From: Chloroflexota bacterium
GTDB taxonomy: Bacteria; Chloroflexota; Anaerolineae; UBA7937; B3-Chlor
Assembly: GCA_030613785.1 (NCBI GenBank)
Contig: JAUWLF010000002.1
Coordinates: 1-64,000 of the forward strand
Direction of reading: 5' to 3'
Length of the DNA stretch: 64,000 nucleotides
Below are positions 1 to 8,966 of the stretch, piece by piece. The notes beneath the pieces were generated by a model that was given only the letters and a program-made list of their open reading frames with translations, was not told the DNA's origin and made no database searches. Every line of letters starts with the position of its first letter. Position 1 is the first letter of the stretch. The position numbers and the translations under genes are program-made.

Positions 1-61
1 TCTTGATCAGTCGGAGATACTTCCTGCGTTCGTTCAACGTCATCCTCTCTTCGTTGGGCAT
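1..61 (-). CDS. Transposase/integrase-type protein, N-terminal fragment (runs off window start)
   Basis: Reverse complement of 1-61 reads MPNEERMTLNERRKYLRLIK..., resembling the N-terminus of IS481/integrase-core type transposases; open to the window edge. Confidence 0.6.
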   Translation of the reverse strand, partial: MPNEERMTLNERRKYLRLIK

Positions 62-68
62 AGTTCCC

Positions 69-130
69 TCGGTAACATTATCATTTGAGTGAACTATACC
101 TCTTCGGTAACATTATAGGTGAGTGAATAC
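69..130. repeat. Two direct repeats (TCGGTAACATTAT-n-TGAGTGAA) at IS end
   Basis: Unit 1 tcggtaacattatcatttgagtgaac (69-94); unit 2 tcggtaacattataggtgagtgaatac (104-130). Confidence 0.8.
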
Positions 131-136
131 GCGAGC

Positions 137-165
137 TTGACTTAGCAGATGTCGGTCTGTACAAT
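137..165 (+). promoter_or_regulatory. Sigma70-like promoter TTGACT-17-TACAAT
   Basis: TTGACT 137-142, 17-nt spacer, TACAAT 160-165; upstream of the BtpA-like gene. Confidence 0.55.
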
Positions 166-492
166 ATAGCAGACTTGGTGGGGATGGCGTGTGGTGAGAT
201 GGTGCGTGATGACTCCGACCGTGGGCTTGACGTTATCAACGCAGCTTCCCGGCGGAGACGCATCGCCCTTAGGACTTTGACATACGAGGCCGGACTGGTG
301 GCTTCCGTGGTTGGCGGGGATTCGGCGGGGAAGACAAGTCAGGAGGATCTGTGCCTCCACAGGACTGCCCAGTGAATGCTTGCCTGTCGAGCCACCGTGC
401 CAAGCGGGAGAATCCACTGTGGTGCATAGGGATTGCGGCCGATGACGCTCGGTGTCACTGTAGGTGGAGTATCGTTCTTCGAGGGGGACAGT

Positions 493-1302
493 ATGCCGGA
501 TTTGCTGCACGAACTGTTTGGATGCCATAAGCCAGTCATAGCGATGGCGCACCTACCAGCATTGCCTGGCAGCCCCAGGTACGATTCATCTCTCGGGGTG
601 GAGGGTATCCTTGCCTCGGTGCGACGAGATGTCTCTCATCTGCTAGATGGCGGGGTTGATGCTATCCTGTTCTGCAACGAGGATGATCGGCCCTATGCAT
701 TACACGCTGACTTCGAGGCCATAGCGGTAATGACCCGCGTTGTGACAGAGATGCGGCCAACGGACCTCCCTTTTGGCGTCGACTTCCTCTGGGATCCGAA
801 GGCCCCTCTTGCCATCGCCAAGGCTACAGGCGCCGCCTTCATCCGCGAAGTCGTTACCGGCGTGTACGAAAGCGACATGGGGGTCTGGGCCCCAGATGCG
901 GCTGCCCTCTACCGCTATCGGAGTCTCATTGATGCCCAGAATGTCAGAGTTTTCGCCAACGTCACACCAGAATTCGCCTCTCCTCTGGGCAACCGCAGCG
1001 TGGGGCAGCGTGCGAGGAGCGCAGTCGTTTCTTCGCTAGTGGACGCCATACTCATAGCGGGACCCATGGCCGGGAGTGAGCCGGACATGCGCTTGATACG
1101 CGAGGCCAAGGCGGCAGTCGGAGATTCCGTGCCCGTACTTCTTAACACCGGTGCCCGAGTCGACAACATAGCCGAGTTCCTGACTGTTGCTGACGGGGTG
1201 ATCGTCGGCTCAAGTCTCAAGGTGGCTGGGCACACCTGGAACCCCGTAGATCCCGAGCGAGTGAAAGCGTTCATGGATGAAGTACGAAGCACCAGAGAGT
1301 AG
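493..1302 (+). CDS. BtpA/SgcQ family protein
   Basis: MPDLLHELFGCHKPVIAMAHLPALPGSPRY... and C-terminal TIM-barrel-like VLLNTGARVDN...ADGVIVGSSLK are typical of BtpA/SgcQ; start set at ATG 493 rather than the longer ORF at 433. Confidence 0.85.
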   Translation: MPDLLHELFGCHKPVIAMAHLPALPGSPRYDSSLGVEGILASVRRDVSHLLDGGVDAILFCNEDDRPYALHADFEAIAVMTRVVTEMRPTDLPFGVDFLWDPKAPLAIAKATGAAFIREVVTGVYESDMGVWAPDAAALYRYRSLIDAQNVRVFANVTPEFASPLGNRSVGQRARSAVVSSLVDAILIAGPMAGSEPDMRLIREAKAAVGDSVPVLLNTGARVDNIAEFLTVADGVIVGSSLKVAGHTWNPVDPERVKAFMDEVRSTRE

Positions 1303-1368
1303 CGACACGGTAGACCCCCAACGCCAGTCCTTGGACTTTCCGTCACCGGGCGTGGAAAGGATCGCTGC

Positions 1369-2889
1369 ATGGCCAGCTACATCTTAGGCATCGACATCGG
1401 CACCACGGCCACCAAAGGCATTCTATTGCATCCGGAGCGTGGGATTGTATCCCAGGCGGAGGCTGCCTCCACCCTGCGGTCGCCGCAAGTCGGTTGGGCC
1501 GAGGAGGATCCACTCCAGTGGTGGGACAACGTGGCGGAGGTCACACAGACGTGTCTAGGTAGGGCTGCGATCAGACCGTCCGATGTCGCTGCCGTGGGTA
1601 CAAGCGGAATGGTGCCCACGTTGATCCTCTTGGACGAGCAAGGCGACGTTTTGCGCCCATCCATCCAGCAGAATGACGCCCGTTCCCAGCGGGAAATTGA
1701 CGACTTCAGCAGCCAAGTCGACCACGGCGGCGTCTTGCAGAAGACCGGCAGCGCAATCACCCAACAAAGCATCGGCCCTAAGCTGCTCTGGCTGCGCCGC
1801 CATGAGCCCGAGGTGATGAATCGCGCAGCTCGCGTGATGGGCTCCTACGACTACATCGTGCACAGGCTTACGGGGAGCTACTCGTGCGAACGCAACTGGG
1901 CCCTGGAGAGTGGCCTTTTCGATCTGCACCGTGAGGACTGGGACGACGATTTGCTTCGTCTTGGCACCGTCTCGCGCGATTGGTTGGGCAAGGTACACTG
2001 GCCCAGCGATATCGTGGGCGAGGTGGGTACTGAAGCGGCCGAACACACCGGCATGGCACCCGGTACTCCGGTTGTGGCAGGCAGCGCCGATCACATCGCC
2101 TCTGCGTTCTCGGCCGGCATCAAGTCTCGCGGCGACCTCCTGGTCAAGCTTGGAGGCGCAGGAGATATTCTGTATGATCTGGACCAAGTGATGGTGGATC
2201 CACGGTTGTATCTGGACTACCATGTCATCCCTGGCAAGTATCTCATCAATGGCTGCATGGCCTCGAGCGGCAGTATCATTAGATGGTTCAAGGAGAACTT
2301 CGCTCCCGACGCCGAATATGGCACACTTGACAGAGAGGCCAGTACGGTGCCACCGGGTAGCCAGGGCCTTGTTCTGCTGCCCTACTTCCTGGGTGAGAAG
2401 ACCCCCCTCAACGATCCCTTAGCCCGCGGCGTTCTCCTGGGACTCACCTTGTCCCACACGCGCGGCCACATCCACAGGGCCATTCTGGAGGGAATCTCCT
2501 ACGGATTCCGCCATCATCTCGCCGTGTTCGAGGAGCGGGGCCTAGGAGTGACCCGCTGTCGCGTCAGCAACGGTGGGACGCGCTCGGGATTATGGAAGCA
2601 GATTACGTCTGATGTGCTAGGACTGGAGCTGGAGGAGATTGCCCATCACCCGGGATCGTCGCTTGGCGCTGCTTTCGTGGCGGGCAAGGGCGTTGGGCTG
2701 TTCGGTGATTGGGCTGACATAGAGCACTTCGTCAATGTAGCTGGTGTCATAGAGCCAGATAAGGACGCGCATGATACTTACGAAGAGCTGTTCAGTGTGT
2801 ACCGCAACGCATATGATTCTCTGAAGCCTGAGTTCTCTACACTATCGCGGCTGGCATTGGGGCACCAACCTCAATCTAGGGAACAATGA
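1369..2889 (+). CDS. FGGY family carbohydrate kinase (xylulokinase-like)
   Basis: N-term YILGIDIGTTATKGIL; FGGY signature region and GGTRSGLWKQITSDVLG near the C-terminus. Confidence 0.9.
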   Translation: MASYILGIDIGTTATKGILLHPERGIVSQAEAASTLRSPQVGWAEEDPLQWWDNVAEVTQTCLGRAAIRPSDVAAVGTSGMVPTLILLDEQGDVLRPSIQQNDARSQREIDDFSSQVDHGGVLQKTGSAITQQSIGPKLLWLRRHEPEVMNRAARVMGSYDYIVHRLTGSYSCERNWALESGLFDLHREDWDDDLLRLGTVSRDWLGKVHWPSDIVGEVGTEAAEHTGMAPGTPVVAGSADHIASAFSAGIKSRGDLLVKLGGAGDILYDLDQVMVDPRLYLDYHVIPGKYLINGCMASSGSIIRWFKENFAPDAEYGTLDREASTVPPGSQGLVLLPYFLGEKTPLNDPLARGVLLGLTLSHTRGHIHRAILEGISYGFRHHLAVFEERGLGVTRCRVSNGGTRSGLWKQITSDVLGLELEEIAHHPGSSLGAAFVAGKGVGLFGDWADIEHFVNVAGVIEPDKDAHDTYEELFSVYRNAYDSLKPEFSTLSRLALGHQPQSREQ

Positions 2890-3194
2890 CGATCTCGTGG
2901 CGAGATGTGGCTGTGTCCAATCTCATCTGAAGCGATACGTCGCTCGTGCCCTTCACGCTCAGAACTCGCATGCGTCGCACTAATAGAGTGTGAACCGGTG
3001 GACATGTCACAGTTGCTCATCCACAATCTCGAAGAACTGTGCTATCCGTGCGCGATCCACGAACCAAGTGTCGTGAACCTGCTAATCAAACCGCTGAGAT
3101 CTACAGCGTGACACGGTTCGCAGCATTGCGCAACGCCCGATGACAGACTTATCCACATAGGCAGGAACCTATGCGTGCCTGAAGGAGCGAAAAC

Positions 3195-4085
3195 ATGCGT
3201 TTGGGGATCAACTTGAGCTTTGCGGTCAAGCGTTGGCCCGAGCCGCAGGTCTGGGCCGGCTTTGTGCGTGAGAAACTGGAGCTGGACCTCGTCCAGTTCA
3301 CCTTTGACCTATTGGATCCCTTGTCTCCCGAGCCGATGGCGAATTCGATGGCAAAGAAGGTCCGAGAGGCCGCAGACGACTGGGGCATTCACATCCATAG
3401 CACCTTCACCGGACTAGCTGAGTACAGTTTCAACTCGCTCTTGCACCCCGACCCAGAGGGTCGACGAATCGCGCTCGAATGGTGGAAGCGGGCCATCGAA
3501 CTGACGGCTGCGATGGGCTGCAAGGCAACCGGCGGGGCCGTAGGTGCCATGAGTGTAGAGGACGCCGCGGACTCGGCGAAGGAGGCTAAGCTGTATGATC
3601 AACTGCTCGACGCCCTGGAAGAACTTGCCCGCGTCTCCTCTGCCGTCGGGGTCGACACCTTTCTGGTCGAGATCACCCCAGTTCCTCGCGAGATTCCGCA
3701 CACAGTCCAGCAGGCCCAGCGCATGATGAGAGAACTAGAGGGACGGTCTGAAGTTCCGGTCCGGCTGCTGATCGACGTGGGCCATGCCATGTACAAGCCT
3801 CTGTATGGATCGGACGTCAGCGTGCCCGCCTGGTTGAGTCCTCTATCGCCCTACATAGAGGCCTTCCACCTTCAGAACAGCGACTTCCAGAGCGACCCGC
3901 ACTGGGGCTGGCCCGCTCCCGGCGGCCTATTCGACGTTGGAGAATTCGCGGACCAACTCCGTGAGGCAGACCTAGACAGGGCTCCCTGCTTTCTTGAGAT
4001 GGTCTATGCCTTCGAAAGAGAGGACGACCAAGTCATGGCCAATGTGGTCAGTTCGGCCGCTCACTGCCGCCGGTTTCTAGCTTGA
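3195..4085 (+). CDS. Sugar phosphate isomerase/epimerase (TIM-barrel, AP-endonuclease 2-like fold)
   Basis: MRLGINLSFAVKRWPEP..., VEITPVPREIPHT, LIDVGHAMYKPLYG, FHLQNSD motifs; RBS-like gaaggagcg upstream. Confidence 0.8.
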   Translation: MRLGINLSFAVKRWPEPQVWAGFVREKLELDLVQFTFDLLDPLSPEPMANSMAKKVREAADDWGIHIHSTFTGLAEYSFNSLLHPDPEGRRIALEWWKRAIELTAAMGCKATGGAVGAMSVEDAADSAKEAKLYDQLLDALEELARVSSAVGVDTFLVEITPVPREIPHTVQQAQRMMRELEGRSEVPVRLLIDVGHAMYKPLYGSDVSVPAWLSPLSPYIEAFHLQNSDFQSDPHWGWPAPGGLFDVGEFADQLREADLDRAPCFLEMVYAFEREDDQVMANVVSSAAHCRRFLA

Positions 4086-4242
4086 CCAGCGAAAGAGAGT
4101 CAGGTGCGATGATGGGTTTTGGCGTGGTCGCAGCAGATCTCCCGCCAAGATCGTGGGGGGTGACGCATACACGATGCAGGCCGTCGAACGCATGGAGTCT
4201 TCACCCTCGGTGCACGCTGGCATCACCGAGATGTCAGGTTGA

Positions 4243-6213
4243 TCATCGTGTGGGAAGGCTCTCGTCTTGGGGCGTCAGCGGCCATTTGCGCACCCATCGC
4301 CTCTGCCAATAGGGCGCGTCGTTGACCGTGATGTGCACACTCAGGTCGAGTCCCACCGGCCGAAAGGCCATCACGGTCCGCACTTTCACAGCCTCCGTAC
4401 TGCTTTCCCAGCAAGCTACGCTCTCGGCATGGGCACTGGGCTGACGTTCACCCAGTTCGCTGGCGGTGACCCAGCAGCGATGGTCAAAGGCTACCCTTGC
4501 CGGCTCCCCGCCTCCGTCGACGGTCAGGCTCACGGAGCAGCCGAGTCGTACGTTCACGATACCTGTGCTTGGATTCTCCTCGATGCGCCAAATCGGCGGA
4601 CGGACGGGACCTTGCGCCAGGTCCGTTGCGGCGCGAAACGCTGGGCTTCGTGGTGCGCCGCGAGACGCTCTGATAGGCACCTTCACCCATGACGCCTGAC
4701 CGTCTCCCCATTTGACGGTCGACTCACCTCGGCCGGGGCTTGGCAACAGGCGTGGAAAATCAGAACCGGCAACGAAGGCTCGCACTCTGTGTCCCCGTCG
4801 TACCCGATAGCACGTGGGGATGAGGTTAAGACGTATCCCTGAGCCGTCTTCCGACAAGTCCCCCCAACCCGTTCGGTGGCTCCGCACCCAACTGAGGTCG
4901 ACCCATCCCGATGTGATCAAAGTGGACTTCCCATCCGGCGCCACATCGCAGAGCTTAACCACCAACAGCGGCTCTCTGACAGTCGACGTATACCGGATGA
5001 GCGCCTCAGGAACACCGGATATCTCAACATCTTGATCAAGAGGCTCACTGGTGTATGTCACGCCCTTCAACTCATCTGGACGCTGGTCCCTTGGCAAACC
5101 TGGGGTGCCCATCAGGTCCCACAGACGGCCGCGAGTCCCCAATGTGGCATCGTGTCTGAAACTGTCGTTGCCCTTCCGGATCGATTCCGTGCCAGACAGC
5201 ACTCCCTCCGGCCCGAAGTGTAGGACTTCCTCGGTGACGTCCTTCGGAGGGAAGTCCTGCTTCCACACCCATTCATCTGCCCCCTGCACCCATACGGCAA
5301 CCGGAGGCTCATCCATGATGCCGGTGTCGTGACCGCGGAGCCAATAGTCGAACCAACGCTGGAGTTCGTGCACGTAGTCGATGCGCCCGGCGTGACCTGA
5401 GTCGGGCATTGCATGTGCCCATGGGCCTATGGTCAGCTTCTTCGGTCCCCTGAGCATCCCGTAAGCCTCAATCATGGGCTTGACAAAAAGATCGTGCCAG
5501 CCTGCCCACAGATAGGTGGGCGTGTCAATGCACCTCAACTCTACACAGGAGCCTCGAAGCGGCACCCTATCCGACATTGCTCGGTCAAGCACACTCACCA
5601 AATAGGGCTCATTCGCCTCAAGATGTTCCTGCCAGACCGACAGCCAACGTCCATCGCTGTCCCGGTACCCGGGTGGCATGAAGTTCTGCCCAACCATCCA
5701 CGCGGCCCAATTCGCGACTACTTGCAGCAGAGCCAGACGCCCCCCGAACAGCAGCCAATAGTCCCACGGATCGCCCGCCCCGTGAAATGCGGCTAGCGCA
5801 CGGAGATGCGCAGGACGCTGCTCGGCAAGAAGCAGAGAGTTGATGGAACCATAGGACATGCCCCATGCTCCGACGTTACCGTCGCTCCAGGGCTGCACAG
5901 CTGCCCACTCCACCACTTCGTAGTAGTCGCGAAGCTCGCGGTCGGAGAATAGCTCAGACGTGGAACCACCCGAATTGCCAGTTCCTCTGACATCAGCCAA
6001 GAGACAAGCATACCCTGCCTGTGCCAGAGATCGCAGCGCTCCCTCGAAGAAACCCGGTCCCTGGTTGTCGTCCTTATGATACGGATACATGCTGACCAGT
6101 GTGGGAATCTCGTGATCCACCACAGGGCGGTACAAGTCCGCAGCCAGGACGGTACCATCTGACATGGGAATGAGGCAGTTCTTCACCAAGCGTGTCTCAT
6201 ACCGGGTCTTCAA
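4243..6213 (-). CDS. CocE/NonD family hydrolase (X-Pro dipeptidyl-peptidase-like)
   Basis: GTVLAADLYRP, RGTGNSGG, GAWGMSYGSINSLL (GxSYxG nucleophile), KLTIGPWAH, C-terminal beta-sandwich region. Confidence 0.9.
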   Translation of the reverse strand: MKTRYETRLVKNCLIPMSDGTVLAADLYRPVVDHEIPTLVSMYPYHKDDNQGPGFFEGALRSLAQAGYACLLADVRGTGNSGGSTSELFSDRELRDYYEVVEWAAVQPWSDGNVGAWGMSYGSINSLLLAEQRPAHLRALAAFHGAGDPWDYWLLFGGRLALLQVVANWAAWMVGQNFMPPGYRDSDGRWLSVWQEHLEANEPYLVSVLDRAMSDRVPLRGSCVELRCIDTPTYLWAGWHDLFVKPMIEAYGMLRGPKKLTIGPWAHAMPDSGHAGRIDYVHELQRWFDYWLRGHDTGIMDEPPVAVWVQGADEWVWKQDFPPKDVTEEVLHFGPEGVLSGTESIRKGNDSFRHDATLGTRGRLWDLMGTPGLPRDQRPDELKGVTYTSEPLDQDVEISGVPEALIRYTSTVREPLLVVKLCDVAPDGKSTLITSGWVDLSWVRSHRTGWGDLSEDGSGIRLNLIPTCYRVRRGHRVRAFVAGSDFPRLLPSPGRGESTVKWGDGQASWVKVPIRASRGAPRSPAFRAATDLAQGPVRPPIWRIEENPSTGIVNVRLGCSVSLTVDGGGEPARVAFDHRCWVTASELGERQPSAHAESVACWESSTEAVKVRTVMAFRPVGLDLSVHITVNDAPYWQRRWVRKWPLTPQDESLPTR

Positions 6214-6391
6214 GTCGAAAACCTCCCATCATCACTCGCCAGGCAATACCCCGCACAACGACGTTCCGGTCCCTCTGTCGCCCTCAACATGATTCACGGT
6301 GTGCGTTCACAACGGAGGCAGCAATCTCCCCTGACGCTGCTACCTCCGTCCCGCTCCCTACGAATGCAGTCCGGGATTAGGAAACCTTCCC

Positions 6392-6407
6392 CACCACACG
6401 TGTGGTG
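6392..6407. promoter_or_regulatory. 16-bp perfect palindrome CACCACACGTGTGGTG (candidate operator)
   Basis: Exact self-complementary sequence in the divergent intergenic region between the CocE-like and S9 peptidase genes. Confidence 0.55.
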
Positions 6408-6831
6408 AGCACTACTGGGTACCAGCGCATGCTCGACCCCTCGCGGCTACATGCGCTTCCTAGGGATTATACAATCGCCACCGTCAGTAGACAACCACGA
6501 TGACAGGGTGAACGAACTCCTTGCTTTCGACGATGGGCGTCTCCTTCTCCAGTGGAACAGATCCACTGCGTGGCAGGCGCGCCTTCTGGTGAACACATCC
6601 AACGTGGCGTTCTGGCCGCGTCAGGTTTGGCCAAGCATGATTGCCTGGGGAGGTCTAGCATCTTCGCGTAACCTGGAGCTCGTAGCCTCTGCCGATGGGC
6701 GACTCTCACCGCTTTGGAATCCCAACGCAGGGTGCAACTGTCCCTTAACCCTCTGAAACGTGAACCTGGCCTCCTGCTGCGGCCTCTATCGACCGCCTGC
6801 ACACCTCTGTGGGATCAGTCCCATCTGGACC

Positions 6832-6861
6832 TTGACAGCCGCAGGCAAACGGTCGTACACT
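6832..6861 (+). promoter_or_regulatory. Sigma70-like promoter TTGACA-18-TACACT
   Basis: TTGACA 6832-6837; TACACT 6856-6861; ~70 nt before the S9 peptidase start. Confidence 0.5.
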
Positions 6862-6930
6862 GTACTGGCTGCGATGCGCGATGCACCCAGTACTGGAGCT
6901 ACAGGTCTTGCACACGAAAGGAGACGACTC

Positions 6931-8883
6931 ATGTCCGCAGCAAAGAAGGCCCCATTTGGCTCGTGGAAATCGCCCATTACGTCGGAACTCATTGCCACTA
7001 GAACCATCGGCACCCTCGAACCCTTCTTCGGCCTTGGGGAGATTGCACTCGATGGCGAAGACATCTATTGGCTGGAGATTCGCCCGGCTGAGGGGGGACG
7101 TCATGTGGTCGTTCGCTACGCAGCGGGCGGCCACAAGAGCGAGATGACGCCCCTCCCGTTCGACGCTGGCAACGGCGTCCACGAATACGGCGGGGGATCA
7201 TTCGCAGTTCGTGACGGCATAGTCTACTTCTCCAACTTCACGGACAATCTGGTCTACCGTCAAGATCCGGGGCGCCCTCCCAAGGCGATCACATCCAATG
7301 GGGACATGCGCTTTGCAGACTTTGCCATTGATGATACCAGGCGTCGGCTGATCTGCGTGCGCGAAGACCACAGCGTCGAGGGTCGGGAAGCAGTCAACAC
7401 CCTGGCCAGCATCAGCCTAGACGGCGACGACGTCGGTCAGGTTGTTGTCTCTGGGAACGATTTCTATTCTTCACCGCGCCTGAGCCCTGATAGCTCGCAA
7501 CTGTCATGGCTGACTTGGAGTCACCCCAACATGCCCTTCGACGGAAACGAGCTCTGGGTTGGTGAGTTGCTACCGGATGGCTCTGTCGGGGAGTCCCACC
7601 TTGTCGCAGGGGGCGCAGAAGAGTCTATCTTCCAGCCAGAATGGTCCACCGATGGGACTCTGTACTTCGTCTCGGATCGGAGTGACTGGTGGAACCTCTA
7701 TTGTTGGCAGAATGGTCAGACAGAAGTCTTGTGCGTAATGGAAGCTGAGTTTGGAGTCCCTCAGTGGGTCTTCGGCCTGTCCCTATATGCCTTCGAATCA
7801 CCCGACCGTATCGTCTGCGCCTACACACGAGAGGGCACCTGGCATCTAGGTAGCTTAGACACGAAGGGCTTCCACCTCGAACCTGTCGAGACGCCATACA
7901 CGGACATCTGGAGTGTGCGGGCGGCGCCCGGCCACGCTATCTTCGCGGCCGGTTCGCCCGCCGACCCAGCCTCCATCGTGCAGCTTGATCTGCGCGCCAA
8001 TGAGCTCGAAGTGCTGCATCGCTCCACCGATGTGAACGTGAATCCAGCGTACGTATCCTTTCCCGATGCCATCGAGTTCCCCACCGACCACGGATTGACG
8101 GCCCATGCCTTCTACTACCCACCGAAGAACCCTGACTACTCCGGCCCTGCGGACGAACTACCTCCTCTGTTGGTCATCAGCCATGGCGGGCCAACCTCTG
8201 CCACCTGGACAACGTTGCGTTTGGATATCCAGTACTGGACTAGTCGTGGCATCGCGGTGATCGACGTCAACTACGGGGGTAGCACTGGCTACGGGCGCGC
8301 GTTTCGAGAGCGACTGAAAGGTCAGTGGTGTATTGTGGATGTCGCCGATTGCACAAATGGCGCACTCCACCTCGTCAAGCAAGGCCTAGCGGACGGAGAC
8401 CGCCTGGGAATAAGGGGTGGCAGTGCAGGCGGCACGTGCACCCTGTGTGCACTTGCGTTCCATGATATCTTCGCCGCTGGCGCGAGCTACTATGGAGACA
8501 GCAACTTGGCGCTCTCGGAAGAGGAAACCCATAAGTTCGAGTCACGCTATTTCGACAGCATCATAGGACCCTACCCCGAGAGGCGAGACGTATACGATCA
8601 GCGCTCGCCGATCTACTCGGCGCATTGTATCAAGTCCCCTGTGATCTTCTTTCAAGGGCTGGAGGATGAGGTTGTGCGGCCCAACCAGACTGAACTAATG
8701 GTCCAGGCACTGCGCGACAATAAGGTTCCGGTGGCGTATATCCCGTTTGAGGGAGAGGGACACGGCTTCAAGCGCGCCGAGAACATCCAGTGCTCGCTCG
8801 ATGCTGAGCTGTACTTCTACTCGAAGGTGTTCAGTTTCGAACTTCTCGATCCTGTGAAGCCCATCACCATTGAGAATCTGTAA
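6931..8883 (+). CDS. S9 family peptidase (prolyl oligopeptidase/acylaminoacyl-peptidase-like), copy 1
   Basis: C-terminal alpha/beta-hydrolase with [30 protein letters not shown]-like region, IRGGSAGG nucleophile, [15 protein letters not shown]; start at ATG 6931 preceded by aaggaga. Confidence 0.9.
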   Translation: [650 protein letters not shown]

Positions 8884-8966
8884 CAACGTCGCTGTCACGC
8901 TCTAGGCAGCCGATCAGGCTACTTGTAGCGTACCGTCTGCCGACAGCATCTGGCGCGGCCGAGCCT

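Larger units (their letters stand above)
1..130. mobile_element. End of an insertion sequence (truncated by window)
   Basis: Transposase-like N-terminus plus two direct repeats TCGGTAACATTAT...TGAGTGAA (69-94 and 104-130) just upstream of its start. Confidence 0.55.

Noticed and set aside
1555-2223. 222-aa antisense ORF inside the FGGY kinase
   Set aside because: Overlaps a confident CDS with no recognisable domain.
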